Source: an uncultured Prevotella sp. (GTDB taxonomy: Bacteria > Bacteroidota > Bacteroidia > Bacteroidales > Bacteroidaceae). Taken from it: a DNA stretch of 55,278 nt. How positions within the stretch are numbered: the stretch's first letter is position 1; the number at the start of each line of letters is the position of its first letter. A program made the translations under genes and the position numbers. The notes under the pieces were generated by a model. It was not told where the DNA came from and made no database searches. It saw only the letters and a list, made by a program, of their open reading frames with translations. The DNA lies in contig CAMJGE010000013.1 of NCBI GenBank assembly GCA_946405145.1, forward strand, positions 1-55,278. The letters are read 5' to 3'. Positions 1 to 10,034 of this stretch are shown in pieces.

Positions 1-344
1 GCGTATGGATTGACGATTGTGCAGAACTGAGCCGATTCCTTCAGGAGCGCCTGGGGGAGGAACTTGGTGATTATGAACTCGAGGTGGGTAGTGCCGGACT
101 GGGACAGCCGTTCAAGGTGGCTCAGCAATATGTGAATCACATTGGTGACACGATAGAGGTACTCACACTGGATGGAAAGAAGATGCAAGGTGTGCTGAAG
201 GCAGTGGATGGTGACAGCTTTACCATCACCGTGCAGGAGAAGCAGAAACAGGAGGGTAAGAAGCGTCCTGTGCTGGTGGATGTCGATAAGACCTTCCAGA
301 TGAATGGCGTGAAGTATGCCAAGTATCAGCTGGCGTTCAAATAA
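1..344 (+). CDS. rimP: Ribosome maturation factor RimP (3' part)
   Basis: This is the C-terminal part of RimP, the cytoplasmic factor needed for 30S subunit maturation; the gene begins before the window. Frame 3 is open from the first bases and reads DDCAELSRFL, then YELEVGSAGL and GQPFK, which is the conserved end of the RimP N-terminal domain. It is followed by the small SH3-like C-terminal domain (about GDTIEVLTLDGKK onward). An internal ATG at 84 is not the real start, because conserved sequence continues upstream of it. The next gene is nusA, 48 bases downstream; rimP-nusA-infB is a widely conserved order and supports the call. Confidence 0.9.
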   Translation, partial: VWIDDCAELSRFLQERLGEELGDYELEVGSAGLGQPFKVAQQYVNHIGDTIEVLTLDGKKMQGVLKAVDGDSFTITVQEKQKQEGKKRPVLVDVDKTFQMNGVKYAKYQLAFK

Positions 345-392
345 AAGATTGGGCGCCTTTGATGGTGAAAAGTAAAAATAAAAAATATAGAA

Positions 393-1652
393 ATGGCAGT
401 TAAGAAAGATGCGAAAGGTATCTCAATGATTGAGACCTTTCAGGAATTCAAAGAGACAAAGAACATTGACCGCACCACTCTGGTGAGCGTGTTGGAAGAG
501 AGTTTTCGTAATGTCATCGCAAAGATCTATGGCTCTGACGAGAACTTTGACGTGATTGTGAACCCTGACAAGGGTGACTTCGAGATTCACCGTAACCGTA
601 TCGTGGTTGCCGATGGTGAGGTGACTGATGAGAACAAGGAGATTGAGCTGAGCGAGGCTCAGAAGATCGAGCCCGACTATGAGGTAGGCGAGGAAGTGTC
701 GGAAGAGGTTGAATTCGCTAAGTTTGGCCGTCGTGCTATCCTGAACCTGCGTCAGACGCTGGCTTCTAAGATTCTCGAGCTGGAACACGACTCACTCTAC
801 CAGAAGTATAAGGACAAGGTGAACACCATTGTCAGCGGTGAGGTTTATCAGATCTGGAAGCGTGAAGTGCTGCTGATGGACGATGAGGGTAACGAGCTCC
901 ACCTGCCTAAGGGCGAGCAGATTCCTTCAGACAACTATCACAAGGGTGAGACCATTCGTGCCATCGTGAAGGAAGTGCAGAATGAGAACAATAACCCCCG
1001 TATCATCCTTTCTCGTACCAGTCCTATCTTCCTGGAGCGCCTGTTGGAGGCTGAGGTACCTGAGATCAACGATGGTCTGATTACCATCAAGAAGGTGGCT
1101 CGTATGCCTGGAGAGCGTGCGAAGGTGGCTGTTGAGAGCTACGATGAGCGCATTGATCCGGTAGGAGCCTGCGTAGGTGTGAAAGGTAGTCGTGTGCATG
1201 GTATCGTTCGCGAGCTCTGCAACGAGAATATCGATGTGATCAACTACTCTTCTAACACACAGCTGTTCATCCAGCGTGCCCTGAGTCCTGCGAAGATCTC
1301 AAGCATCACTATCGATCAGGAGAACCATAAGGCTGAGGTTTATCTGCAGCCCGAGGAGGTATCTCTCGCCATCGGACGTGGTGGTATGAATATTAAACTG
1401 GCTTCCATGCTGACAGAATACACCATCGATGTATTCCGTGTGGTGAACGAAAACGAAGCCGATGAGGATATCTATCTGGATGAGTTCTCTGATGAGATCG
1501 ACCAGTGGGTTATCGATTCTATCAAGGCCATTGGTCTGGATACAGCCAAGGCTGTTCTTAACGCTCCGCGTGAGATGCTGATTGAGAAGGCTGATCTCGA
1601 AGAAGAGACCGTTGACCATCTGCTGAGTGTGCTCCGTGCGGAATTTGAGTAA
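393..1652 (+). CDS. nusA: Transcription termination/antitermination factor NusA
   Basis: NusA (419 aa) binds RNA polymerase and nascent RNA and modulates pausing, termination and antitermination. Visible domains are the N-terminal polymerase-binding domain (residues 1 to about 130, with VLEESFRNVIAKIYG), an S1 domain (about 135-200), and two KH domains. The KH domains are marked by GVKGSRV near residue 262 and AIGRGGMNIKLA near residue 325. An acidic helical tail ends the protein. The length matches the short Bacteroidetes form, which lacks the long proteobacterial C-terminal repeats. The start is an ATG preceded by an A-rich stretch without a Shine-Dalgarno sequence. It is the second gene of rimP-nusA-infB. 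Confidence 0.97.
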   Translation: MAVKKDAKGISMIETFQEFKETKNIDRTTLVSVLEESFRNVIAKIYGSDENFDVIVNPDKGDFEIHRNRIVVADGEVTDENKEIELSEAQKIEPDYEVGEEVSEEVEFAKFGRRAILNLRQTLASKILELEHDSLYQKYKDKVNTIVSGEVYQIWKREVLLMDDEGNELHLPKGEQIPSDNYHKGETIRAIVKEVQNENNNPRIILSRTSPIFLERLLEAEVPEINDGLITIKKVARMPGERAKVAVESYDERIDPVGACVGVKGSRVHGIVRELCNENIDVINYSSNTQLFIQRALSPAKISSITIDQENHKAEVYLQPEEVSLAIGRGGMNIKLASMLTEYTIDVFRVVNENEADEDIYLDEFSDEIDQWVIDSIKAIGLDTAKAVLNAPREMLIEKADLEEETVDHLLSVLRAEFE

Positions 1653-1686
1653 GGTAATCTAAGTAAAAAAGCAAACTAGGTAAAGA

Positions 1687-4527
1687 ATGGGAGTCAGATT
1701 AAATAAAGTATTAACAGAACTCAATATTGGTCTTCAGACAGCCATCGACTATCTGAAGAACAAGAAGAGTCTGGGTGACATCAAGGACGACGCCAATGTA
1801 AACACCAAGATTTCTGATGAGCAGTACGAAGCACTGGTCAAGGAATTCAAGGGCGACAAGGATGTGAAGACCCAGGCAGGAATGATCTTCCCGAAGAAGA
1901 AGGATAAAGACAAGCCCAAGGCGAAGCCAGAACCAGAAGTGGTGAAGGAAGAGCCGAGACAGACATTTACCCCATTGGGGAAGATCGACCTCGATTCGAT
2001 CAATAAGCCTGCAGCCAAGGAGAAAGAAACTCCCAAGGCTGAGCCAAAACCAGTAGAGGCACCAAAGCCTGAGCCTGTAGCAGTAAAGCCTGAACCCGTA
2101 GAGGTGAAGCCAGAGCCGAAGCCCGAACCCAAACCCGAGCCTAAACCAGCCCCTGTTGAGGTAAAGCCAGAGCCTAAGCCAGAACCCAAGGTAGAAGCCG
2201 TCTCTGTGGCAGAACCTGAGCCTGAGGTAGATGTAGCAGATAATTCAGATGAGGAGAAGAACATCTTCACGCTGAAGAGCGAGGAGAAGATGGCTCCAAA
2301 GGTGAACGTGCTGGGTAAGATCGATCTCGACTCACTGAACCAGAGTACTCGTCCTAAGAAGAAGACTAAGGAGGAGCGCAAGCGTGAGCGTGAGGAGAAG
2401 CAGGCTCAGCAGTATGGTGGCAACAATGGTGAGAAGAAGAAGCGTGAACGTATTCGTGGTGGTAAGGAGCGCGTAGATATCGAGGCTGCTGCCAACCAGG
2501 ACAACAATAAGAACAAGAAGAATAAGAACAAGGGAGGCAATCAGAACTTCCAGGACAGTGGTAATAACCAGCAGGGCGGTGGAAAGAACAAAAAGAAGAA
2601 CCGTCCAGTGAAGCCTTTGGAGGTTGATGATGAGGCTGTTGCCCGTCAGGTGAAGGAGACGTTGGCTCGTCTGACTTCTAAGAACCAGAACAAGAAGGGT
2701 GCCAAGTATCGTCGTGAAAAGCGTGATGCTGTTGCAGAGCGTATGGAACAGGAGATGGCTGCTGAGGCAGCAGAGAGCAAGGTGCTGAAGCTGACTGAGT
2801 TTGTGACTGTCTCTGAGTTGGCTACGATGATGAACGTTGGTGTCAACCAGGTTATCGGTACATGTATGAGTATCGGTATTATGGTGTCTATCAACCAGCG
2901 TCTGGATGCTGAGACCATCAACATCGTTGCTGAGGAGTTCGGCTTCACCACAGAGTATGTCAGTGCTGAGGTTCAGAATGCTATTACTGAGGAAGTTGAC
3001 GATGAGAACGATCTGATTTCTCGCGCTCCTATCGTAACGGTGATGGGACATGTCGATCATGGTAAGACTTCTCTGCTTGACCATATCCGCAACACGAACG
3101 TGATTGCTGGTGAGGCTGGTGGTATCACCCAGCACATTGGTGCTTACAACGTGAAGCTGAAGGATGGTCGTAAGATCACGTTCCTGGATACCCCAGGTCA
3201 CGAGGCCTTCACCGCCATGCGTGCCCGTGGTGCTCAGGTAACGGATATCGCCATCATCATTGTGGCTGCCGACGACTCTGTGATGCCTACTACTAAGGAG
3301 GCTATCGCTCATGCCCAGGCTGCTAATGTGCCGATGGTGTTTGCTATCAACAAGATTGATAAGCCAGGTGCTAACCCCGATAAGATTCGTGAGGATCTGG
3401 CCAACATGAACCTCCTCGTTGAAGAGTGGGGTGGTAAGTATCAGTGCCAGGAGATCAGTGCCAAGAAGGGCATCGGTGTCGATGAGCTGCTCGAAAAGGT
3501 GCTGCTTGAGGCCGAGATGCTCGACCTGAAAGCTAATCCTAACCGTAAGGCTACGGGTTCTATCATCGAGTCTTCACTCGACAAGGGTCGTGGTTATGTT
3601 TCTACCGTGCTTGTATCTAATGGTACACTGCAGGTTGGCGATATCGTGATTGCAGGTACTGCCTGGGGAAGGGTAAAGGCTATGTTCAACGAGCGTAACC
3701 AGCGCATCGAGAAGGCTGGTCCTGCTGAGCCTGCTATCATTCTGGGTCTGAACGGTGCTCCTACCGCTGGTGACTCTTTCCATGTGATGGAGACAGAGCA
3801 GGAAGCCCGTGAGATTGCCAACAAGCGTATCCAGCTGCAGCGTGAGCAGAGTCTGCGTACCACCACCAAGCTTGGTCTTGACGAGTTGTCACACCGTATC
3901 GCTCTGGGTGAGTTCCATGAGCTGAACATCATCGTGAAGGGTGATACCGACGGATCTATCGAGGCTCTCAGCGATTCGTTCATCAAGCTCTCTACTGAGA
4001 AGGTTCAGGTGAATGTGATCTCGAAGGCTGTGGGTCAGATCTCAGAGAACGATGTCATGCTGGCTTCGGCTTCTGAGGCTATCATCATCGGTTTCCAGGT
4101 TCGTCCTTCTGCTGATGCCCGCAGGGCTGCAGATCGCGAAGGTGTTGAGATCAATACATACTCTATCATCTACGATGCTATCGACGATGTGAAGCAGACG
4201 ATGCAGGGTATGCTTGATAAGGTGAAGAAGGAAATCATCTCTGGTGAAATTGAGGTGAAGCAGGTGTTCAAGATCTCCAAGGTTGGTACTGTGGCCGGTG
4301 GTCTGGTTACCGATGGTAAGGTACACAACAAGGATAAGGCTCGCGTTATCCGCGATGGTATCGTGATCCACACTGCTCCTATCGATGCCCTGAAGCGTTA
4401 TAAGGACGATGCCAAGGAAGTGGCAACAGGCTTGGAGTGTGGTATCTCACTGGTGAACTTCAATGACATCCAGGTTGGTGATATCATCGAGACCTTCACA
4501 GAGATTGAGGTAGAACAGAAACTTTAA
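1687..4527 (+). CDS. infB: Translation initiation factor IF-2
   Basis: IF-2 (946 aa) is the GTPase that brings initiator tRNA to the 30S subunit. The first ~70 residues form an IF2_N-like helical module. A long low-complexity linker follows: Pro-Glu-Pro-Lys repeats at about 80-180, then a Lys/Asn/Gly/Gln-rich basic stretch at about 220-310. A second IF2_N module lies near 365-420. The G domain starts at about 450 with [12 protein letters not shown] (G1), DTPGHEAF (G3) and NKIDKPGA (G4). Domains II-IV continue to the end. Great length with a charged disordered N-terminal region is normal for Bacteroidetes IF-2. The gene is 34 bases after nusA and 15 bases before sufB. Confidence 0.97.
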   Translation: MGVRLNKVLTELNIGLQTAIDYLKNKKSLGDIKDDANVNTKISDEQYEALVKEFKGDKDVKTQAGMIFPKKKDKDKPKAKPEPEVVKEEPRQTFTPLGKIDLDSINKPAAKEKETPKAEPKPVEAPKPEPVAVKPEPVEVKPEPKPEPKPEPKPAPVEVKPEPKPEPKVEAVSVAEPEPEVDVADNSDEEKNIFTLKSEEKMAPKVNVLGKIDLDSLNQSTRPKKKTKEERKREREEKQAQQYGGNNGEKKKRERIRGGKERVDIEAAANQDNNKNKKNKNKGGNQNFQDSGNNQQGGGKNKKKNRPVKPLEVDDEAVARQVKETLARLTSKNQNKKGAKYRREKRDAVAERMEQEMAAEAAESKVLKLTEFVTVSELATMMNVGVNQVIGTCMSIGIMVSINQRLDAETINIVAEEFGFTTEYVSAEVQNAITEEVDDENDLISRAPIVTVMGHVDHGKTSLLDHIRNTNVIAGEAGGITQHIGAYNVKLKDGRKITFLDTPGHEAFTAMRARGAQVTDIAIIIVAADDSVMPTTKEAIAHAQAANVPMVFAINKIDKPGANPDKIREDLANMNLLVEEWGGKYQCQEISAKKGIGVDELLEKVLLEAEMLDLKANPNRKATGSIIESSLDKGRGYVSTVLVSNGTLQVGDIVIAGTAWGRVKAMFNERNQRIEKAGPAEPAIILGLNGAPTAGDSFHVMETEQEAREIANKRIQLQREQSLRTTTKLGLDELSHRIALGEFHELNIIVKGDTDGSIEALSDSFIKLSTEKVQVNVISKAVGQISENDVMLASASEAIIIGFQVRPSADARRAADREGVEINTYSIIYDAIDDVKQTMQGMLDKVKKEIISGEIEVKQVFKISKVGTVAGGLVTDGKVHNKDKARVIRDGIVIHTAPIDALKRYKDDAKEVATGLECGISLVNFNDIQVGDIIETFTEIEVEQKL

Positions 4528-4555
4528 AGTGAAAAGTGAAGAGTGAAAAGTGAAG
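4528..4555 (+). repeat. Four exact-phase 7-bp repeats containing the sufB start
   Basis: Directly after the infB stop are four heptamers in strict 7-bp phase, alternating AGTGAAA and AGTGAAG. Each unit contains GTG; only the GTG at 4543 is in the sufB frame. The array fills the whole infB-sufB gap and runs into the first codons of sufB. The same repeat type recurs inverted inside the signal peptide of the TolC-like gene at 21864-21891. Confidence 0.9.
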
Positions 4556-6015
4556 AATTTACTTCCGCTCAGAATGTAAATAATGAGTATGTCCGTAAGG
4601 TGGCCGAACAGAAATATGAGTTCGGTTTCACTACGGACGTTCATACAGAGATCATACCAGTCGGGCTGAACGAGGATATCGTTCGGCTCATCTCTGCTAA
4701 GAAGGGGGAGCCTGAATGGATGCTTGAGTTCAGACTGAAGGCTTTCCGCTATTGGCAGGAACAGACGGAGCCGAAATGGGGACACGTACACGTGCCTCCC
4801 ATCGACTATCAGGCTATATCTTACTATGCTGATCCGCTAGCCAAGAAGCCTGCGGGCGATGGTAAGATAGACCCTGAGCTGGAGAAGACTTTCGATAAAC
4901 TGGGTATTCCCCTTGAGGAGCGATTGGCCTTGAGTGGCAATACTGCCGTTGATGCCATTATGGACTCCGTAAGCGTAAAGACTACCTTTAAGGAGAAGTT
5001 GCGTGAAAAAGGTGTCATCTTCTGCAGTATCGGTGATGCCATCAAGGAGCATCCTGATCTGGTGCGACAGTATTTAGGTACTGTAGTGCCTTATCGTGAT
5101 AATTACTTTGCGGCACTCAACTCGGCAGTGTTCAGTGACGGATCGTTTGTGTATATCCCCAAGGGTGTGCGCTGTCCGATGGAGCTCAGCTCTTATTTCC
5201 GTATTAATGCCAGAAATACTGGTCAGTTTGAGCGCACGCTAATCATCGCAGATGACGATGCCTACGTGTCGTATCTTGAGGGTTGTACAGCTCCTATGCG
5301 TGATGAGAACCAGTTGCATGCTGCCATCGTGGAGATTATCGTGATGGATCGTGCGGAGGTGAAGTACTCTACAGTGCAGAACTGGTATCCTGGCGATGAG
5401 AACGGCAAGGGTGGTGTACTGAACCTGGTAACCAAACGTGGTGATCTGCGTGGTGTTGACTCCAAGCTATCCTGGACACAGGTAGAGACGGGCTCTGCCA
5501 TCACTTGGAAATATCCCTCCTGCATCTTGCGTGGCGATAATTCTCAGGCAGAGTTCTACTCAGTAGCAGTGACCAACAACTATCAGGAGGCTGATACGGG
5601 TACGAAGATGATCCATATCGGTAAGAACACCAAGAGCACCATTATCTCAAAAGGTATCTCAGCCGGACACTCACAGAACTCCTATCGTGGACTGGTGCGT
5701 GCCACCTCGAATGCCGATAATGCCCGCAACTACTCCAGTTGCGACTCGCTGTTGTTAGGTTCTGATTGTGGTGCCCATACCTTCCCCTATATGGATGTGC
5801 ATAACGATACAGCTATCTTCGAGCATGAGGCCACCACCTCGAAGATCTCAGAAGATCAGCTCTTCTATTGCAATCAGCGAGGAATCCCAACAGAGCAGGC
5901 CGTTGGCTTGATTGTGAATGGCTATGCCAAAGAGGTGCTGCAAAAGCTGCCAATGGAGTTTGCCGTTGAGGCTCAGAAACTGCTGAGTGTATCTCTCGAG
6001 GGCACGGTAGGATAA
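4543..6015 (+). CDS. sufB: Fe-S cluster assembly scaffold SufB
   Basis: SufB (490 aa) forms the SufBC2D complex on which Fe-S clusters are built in the cytoplasm. The typical opening [22 protein letters not shown] and the C-terminal beta-helix sequence (for example [18 protein letters not shown] and [29 protein letters not shown]) are plain. The only plausible start is GTG at 4543, because no in-frame ATG exists between it and the conserved N-terminus. That GTG lies inside a 7-bp tandem repeat. SufC, SufD and SufS follow directly, and no sufE or sufU is present in this window. Cotranscription with infB is likely from the 15-base gap. Confidence 0.96.
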   Translation: MKSEEFTSAQNVNNEYVRKVAEQKYEFGFTTDVHTEIIPVGLNEDIVRLISAKKGEPEWMLEFRLKAFRYWQEQTEPKWGHVHVPPIDYQAISYYADPLAKKPAGDGKIDPELEKTFDKLGIPLEERLALSGNTAVDAIMDSVSVKTTFKEKLREKGVIFCSIGDAIKEHPDLVRQYLGTVVPYRDNYFAALNSAVFSDGSFVYIPKGVRCPMELSSYFRINARNTGQFERTLIIADDDAYVSYLEGCTAPMRDENQLHAAIVEIIVMDRAEVKYSTVQNWYPGDENGKGGVLNLVTKRGDLRGVDSKLSWTQVETGSAITWKYPSCILRGDNSQAEFYSVAVTNNYQEADTGTKMIHIGKNTKSTIISKGISAGHSQNSYRGLVRATSNADNARNYSSCDSLLLGSDCGAHTFPYMDVHNDTAIFEHEATTSKISEDQLFYCNQRGIPTEQAVGLIVNGYAKEVLQKLPMEFAVEAQKLLSVSLEGTVG

Positions 6016-6042
6016 ATAGTAAATAGTCAAATTGTCAAATAG
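6014..6042 (+). repeat. 7-8 bp A/T-rich repeats in front of sufC
   Basis: The sufB-sufC gap consists of AAATAGT twice, then CAAATTGT and CAAATAG, running straight into the sufC ATG at 6043. No Shine-Dalgarno motif is present, so this A-rich stretch is effectively the whole translation initiation region. Confidence 0.7.
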
Positions 6043-6798
6043 ATGTTAGAAGTTCGAAACTTACACGCCAGAATAGGCGAAAAAGAGATATTAAAAGGTA
6101 TCGACCTCGTGATCAACGATGGTGAGACGCATGCTATCATGGGTCCTAACGGCTCAGGTAAGAGTACGTTGAGTGCTGTACTTGTAGGCAATCCACTTTA
6201 CGAGGTGACTGAAGGCGAGGCTTTCTTCAATGGCAAGAACCTGTTGGAGATGAAGCCGGAGGATCGTGCCCATGAGGGACTCTTCCTGAGTTTCCAGTAT
6301 CCAGTAGAGATTCCTGGTGTGTCGATGACTAACTTTATGAAGGCTGCAATCAACGAGAAGCGTAAGTATCAGGGCTTGGAACCTATGAACGCTGCTGAGT
6401 TTCTGAAGTTGCAGCGTGAGAAACGTAAGATTGTGGAACTCGACTCAAAACTAGCTAACCGCTCTGTGAATGAGGGCTTCAGCGGTGGCGAGAAGAAACG
6501 CAATGAGATATTCCAGATGGCTATGCTGGAACCAAAGCTGAGCATCCTTGATGAGACTGACTCCGGTCTGGATGTAGATGCGATGCGTATTGTGGCTGAT
6601 GGCGTGAACAAGCTTCAGACACCTGAGACATCATGTATCGTGATTACCCATTACGATCGCTTGCTGGAGATGATTAAGCCTCAGTTTGTGCATGTGCTCT
6701 ACAAGGGGCGCATCGTGAAGACTGGTGGTCCGGATCTGGCTGTCCAGATTCAGGAGCACGGCTACGATTGGATTAAGGAAGAAATAGGAGAAGAATGA
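6043..6798 (+). CDS. sufC: Fe-S cluster assembly ATPase SufC
   Basis: SufC (251 aa) is the soluble ABC-type ATPase that drives conformational change in the SufBC2D scaffold. The Walker A motif GPNGSGKST is at about residues 36-44, the signature is FSGGEKKRNE, and Walker B is LSILDETDSGLD. TDSGLD in place of the usual DEPTSGLD-like sequence is typical of SufC. The C-terminal H-loop (VITHYDR) is present. Its stop overlaps the sufD start by four bases (ATGA), indicating translational coupling. Confidence 0.97.
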   Translation: MLEVRNLHARIGEKEILKGIDLVINDGETHAIMGPNGSGKSTLSAVLVGNPLYEVTEGEAFFNGKNLLEMKPEDRAHEGLFLSFQYPVEIPGVSMTNFMKAAINEKRKYQGLEPMNAAEFLKLQREKRKIVELDSKLANRSVNEGFSGGEKKRNEIFQMAMLEPKLSILDETDSGLDVDAMRIVADGVNKLQTPETSCIVITHYDRLLEMIKPQFVHVLYKGRIVKTGGPDLAVQIQEHGYDWIKEEIGEE

Positions 6799-8150
6799 AC
6801 TCAGAGCAGCAATATATAGAGCTTTATGAGCAGGCTCGGCAGATGATCTTTGATCATGCGCCTGAGGCGATGAATGCTGTACGCGACGAGGCTTTCGAGA
6901 ACTTCCGCCGTCAGGGCTTCCCTTCCAAAAAGGTGGAGCGTTACAAATATACAGATGTGCAGAAGCTCTTCGAATCCGACTATGGTGTGAACCTGAGTCG
7001 TCTGCAGATACCTGTCGATCCCTTTGAGGCCTTCCGTTGCGATGTGCCTAACCTCTCCACCAGTCTCTACTTCGTGGTGAACGATATGTTCTATCATGAT
7101 GATAAGCCCAAGGCCCATCTGCCCGAAGGTGTCATCATCGGTTCTATGCGTGACAACCCTGAGCTGGTATCTAAGTACTATACCAAACTGGCCAAGACCA
7201 GCGATGATGCCATTACGGCTCTTAACACGATGCTGGCACAGGATGGCATGTTGGTCTATGTGCCCAAGAACGTGAAGGTGGATCGTGCCATTCAGGTTAT
7301 CAATATCCTGAAAGCGACACCTCAGAACGCACAGCGCCAGGTGCCCGACTTGATGGTGAATCGTCGTGTGCTCATCATTCTTGAAGCGGGTGCTGAGATA
7401 AAAATGCTGTTCTGCGACCATACCGCCGACGATCGTAACTTCCTGGCTACACAGGTGATTGAGGCTTATGTGGGCGACAATGCATCACTTGATCTCTATT
7501 GCATGGAGGAGACCCATCATAAGAATGTCCGCGTGAGCAATGTCTATATCGACCAGCAGGCTAACAGTCGCGTGAATCATAATGTCATTACCCTGCATAA
7601 CGGTATCACCCGTAATAAGCTCGACCTGACCTTCAGTGGTGAGGGAGCGGAATGTCAGTGCTATGGGTGTGTGATTGCCGACAAGCAGCAGCATGTGGAT
7701 AACAACACGCTTATCACGCATAAAGTGCCACATTGCACCTCTAATGAGCTTTATAAATATGTGCTCGACGATAAGGCTACTGGTGCCTTTGCTGGTAGAG
7801 TTCTGGTGGAACATGGTGCGCAGAAGACCACCTCGCAGATGACAAACCAGAATCTCACAGCAACCAAAGAGGCACGGATGTACACCCAGCCTATGCTCGA
7901 GATCTATGCCGACGATGTGAAGTGTGCTCACGGCTCTACCGTTGGACAGCTCAACGATGCGGCACTCTTCTATATGCGCCAGCGTGGTATCTCGCTTCAA
8001 GAAGCCAAGCTGTTGCTGCAGAATGCTTTCATCAACGAGGTGATTGACAAGATGCAGCTCGAACCCCTTCGCGATCGTCTGCACTATCTGGTGGAGAAGC
8101 GCTTCCGAGGGGAACTCAACAAATGTGAAGGTTGCCGACTCTGTAAATAA
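6795..8150 (+). CDS. sufD: Fe-S cluster assembly protein SufD
   Basis: SufD (451 aa) is the SufB paralogue of the SufBC2D scaffold. It has the N-terminal helical part with PSKKVERYKYTDVQKLF, the right-handed beta-helix core, and the conserved C-terminal block YADDVKCAHGSTVGQL with QRGISLQEAKLLL. The protein ends in a cysteine cluster, C-x2-C-x2-C (CEGCRLCK), after the usual RFRGEL end of the family. Whether this tail is functional is not known to me. The gene overlaps sufC by four bases and is two bases from sufS. Confidence 0.96.
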   Translation: MNSEQQYIELYEQARQMIFDHAPEAMNAVRDEAFENFRRQGFPSKKVERYKYTDVQKLFESDYGVNLSRLQIPVDPFEAFRCDVPNLSTSLYFVVNDMFYHDDKPKAHLPEGVIIGSMRDNPELVSKYYTKLAKTSDDAITALNTMLAQDGMLVYVPKNVKVDRAIQVINILKATPQNAQRQVPDLMVNRRVLIILEAGAEIKMLFCDHTADDRNFLATQVIEAYVGDNASLDLYCMEETHHKNVRVSNVYIDQQANSRVNHNVITLHNGITRNKLDLTFSGEGAECQCYGCVIADKQQHVDNNTLITHKVPHCTSNELYKYVLDDKATGAFAGRVLVEHGAQKTTSQMTNQNLTATKEARMYTQPMLEIYADDVKCAHGSTVGQLNDAALFYMRQRGISLQEAKLLLQNAFINEVIDKMQLEPLRDRLHYLVEKRFRGELNKCEGCRLCK

Positions 8151-8152
8151 GT

Positions 8153-9373
8153 ATGTACGATATTAGTAAGATAAGAGCTGACTTCCCGATTCTGTCAAGG
8201 GAGGTATATGGTAAGCCGCTGGTCTATCTGGATAATGCGGCTACTACACAAAAACCGCTCATGGTGCTTGATGCCATGAGGGATGAGTATCTGAATGTCA
8301 ATGCCAACGTGCATCGTGGTGTGCACTATCTCTCACAACAGGCCACTGATCTGCATGAGGCTGCGCGAGAGAAAGTGCGTCAGTTCATCAATGCCCGCAA
8401 GATAGAGGAAATCGTTTTTACGCGTGGTACTACGGAGGCGATCAACCTGGTGGCAAGCTCGTTCTGCGAGAGTCAGATGCAGGAGGGCGACGAGGTGATT
8501 GTAACTGAGATGGAGCATCACTCCAACATCGTATCATGGCAGTTACAGGCGATGAAGCGAGGTATTGTGGTAAAGCATATCCCCATCACTGATGATGGCT
8601 TGTTGTGCCTCGACCAGTTGGAGCAACTTATCACGCCTCGTACCAAGCTCATCAGTGTGGCCCATGTGAGCAATGTGCTGGGTACAGTAAATCCTGTGGA
8701 ACAGATCATCAAGATAGCTCATGCTCACGCTATCCCTGTTTTGGTGGATGGTGCCCAGAGTGCACCCCATTTCAAGGTGGATGTGCAGGCGATGGATTGC
8801 GACTTCTTCGCCTTCAGCGGTCACAAGATGTACGGACCTACTGGCATTGGTGTACTCTATGGCAAGGAGGAATGGCTTGAGAAATTGCCTCCCTATCAGG
8901 GTGGTGGTGAGATGATCGACAAGGTGACTTGGGAGAAGACCACCTTCGAGCGTCTGCCGTTTAAGTTTGAGGCAGGAACTCCCGACTATGTGGCTACACA
9001 TGGACTCGCCAAAGCCATCGAATATATTGATTCCATCGGCTTTGAAGCCGTCCAGCAGCATGAACAGGAGCTTACCTGCTACTGTATGGAACAACTCCTG
9101 ACCATTGATGGCATGAAGATTTATGGCCCTATGGATCCCTCGGTTAAAGATGCTGTGGTGAGCTTCAATGTGGGCGATATCCACCACTTGGATATGGGAA
9201 CGTTGCTCGATCGTTTAGGTATAGCCGTACGTACAGGTCATCACTGTGCCCAGCCCTTGATGGATCGCTTGGGCATCAGTGGAACTGTTCGTGCTTCGTT
9301 TGCCCTCTATAACACGAAGGAAGAAATCGATGCCCTCGTAGCAGGTATCCGTCGTGTATCCCAGATGTTTTAA
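8153..9373 (+). CDS. sufS: Cysteine desulfurase SufS
   Basis: SufS (406 aa) is a PLP enzyme that removes sulfur from cysteine and supplies it to the SufBCD scaffold. The PLP-binding lysine is in FSGHKMYGPTGIGVLYG, and the persulfide cysteine is in RTGHHCAQPLM near the C-terminus; this placement marks the class II (SufS) type. Other family marks are LDNAATTQKP, HRGVHYLS and EMEHHSNIVSW. It is the last gene of the suf set. No SufE or SufU activator gene is adjacent, so that partner must be encoded elsewhere or be absent. Confidence 0.96.
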   Translation: MYDISKIRADFPILSREVYGKPLVYLDNAATTQKPLMVLDAMRDEYLNVNANVHRGVHYLSQQATDLHEAAREKVRQFINARKIEEIVFTRGTTEAINLVASSFCESQMQEGDEVIVTEMEHHSNIVSWQLQAMKRGIVVKHIPITDDGLLCLDQLEQLITPRTKLISVAHVSNVLGTVNPVEQIIKIAHAHAIPVLVDGAQSAPHFKVDVQAMDCDFFAFSGHKMYGPTGIGVLYGKEEWLEKLPPYQGGGEMIDKVTWEKTTFERLPFKFEAGTPDYVATHGLAKAIEYIDSIGFEAVQQHEQELTCYCMEQLLTIDGMKIYGPMDPSVKDAVVSFNVGDIHHLDMGTLLDRLGIAVRTGHHCAQPLMDRLGISGTVRASFALYNTKEEIDALVAGIRRVSQMF

Positions 9374-9405
9374 AAGGTAAAAAGGTAAGAAAGTAAAAAG
9401 GTAAA
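9372..9405 (+). repeat. 7-8 bp GGTAAAAA-type repeats before rnhB
   Basis: The 32-base gap between sufS and rnhB is built from AAAAGGT, AAAAAGGT, AAGAAAGT and AAAAAGGT, followed by AAA and the rnhB ATG. It is the same kind of short-period A-rich spacer as before sufB and sufC, with a different unit sequence. Confidence 0.7.
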
Positions 9406-10014
9406 ATGCTGGCGAGTCATTTCTACGAAGGTAAGATTGAGGCAGGCTGCGATGAAGCTGGGCGCGGCTGTTTGGCAGGTAGCGTGTATGCTGCTGCGGT
9501 GATTCTGCCCGATGGTTATCAGAACGAGTTGCTCAACGACTCTAAACAGCTCTCTGAGAAGAAGCGCTATCAGCTGCGTGAGATCATTGAGCGCGATGCC
9601 GTAGCTTGGGCTGTAGGTATCGTGACACCTGAGGAGATAGACCAGATTAATATCCTCAACGCTTCCATTCTGGCCATGCATCGGGCTCTTGATCAATTGA
9701 AGGTGCGCCCAGAGGCTATCATCGTAGATGGTAATCGCTTCAAGCCTTACCAGAAACTGCCTCATACCACTATCGTGAAAGGCGATGGAAAATATCTCGC
9801 CATCGCTGCAGCGAGCATTCTCGCCAAGACCTATCGTGATGACTACATGAACCAGTTGGCTGAGGAATACCCTCAATACGACTGGCTCTCCAACAAAGGT
9901 TATCCCACGAAGAAGCATCGTGAGGCCATCAAGCAGTTTGGTATCACGCCCTATCACCGCAAGAGCTACAATCTTCTTGGCGATGGTCAACTGAGTTTTG
10001 ATTTTGAAGAATAA
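9406..10014 (+). CDS. rnhB: Ribonuclease HII
   Basis: RNase HII (202 aa) cleaves RNA in RNA-DNA hybrids and incises at single ribonucleotides in DNA. The catalytic acidic residues are visible in AGCDEAGRGCLAG (DE pair) near residue 14, in the IVDGN motif near residue 108, and in the later KTYRDDYM segment. GYPTKKHREAI is the conserved C-terminal motif. The length is normal for the family. The start is the ATG following an A-rich repeat. The gene probably ends the operon that begins upstream of rimP. Confidence 0.96.
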   Translation: MLASHFYEGKIEAGCDEAGRGCLAGSVYAAAVILPDGYQNELLNDSKQLSEKKRYQLREIIERDAVAWAVGIVTPEEIDQINILNASILAMHRALDQLKVRPEAIIVDGNRFKPYQKLPHTTIVKGDGKYLAIAAASILAKTYRDDYMNQLAEEYPQYDWLSNKGYPTKKHREAIKQFGITPYHRKSYNLLGDGQLSFDFEE

Positions 10015-10016
10015 GA

Positions 10017-10034
10017 ATTCCCATTAATGGGAAT
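10017..10034. repeat. Perfect 18-bp palindrome after rnhB
   Basis: ATTCCCATTAATGGGAAT is a perfect palindrome beginning two bases after the rnhB stop. It has no following T-run, so it is not a classical terminator on either strand. It abuts the repeat array that precedes gpmI. Confidence 0.6.

Noticed and set aside
2040..2220. Pro-Glu-Pro-Lys repeats in infB as a possible insertion
   Set aside because: Low-complexity linkers of this kind are normal in the N-terminal part of Bacteroidetes IF-2.
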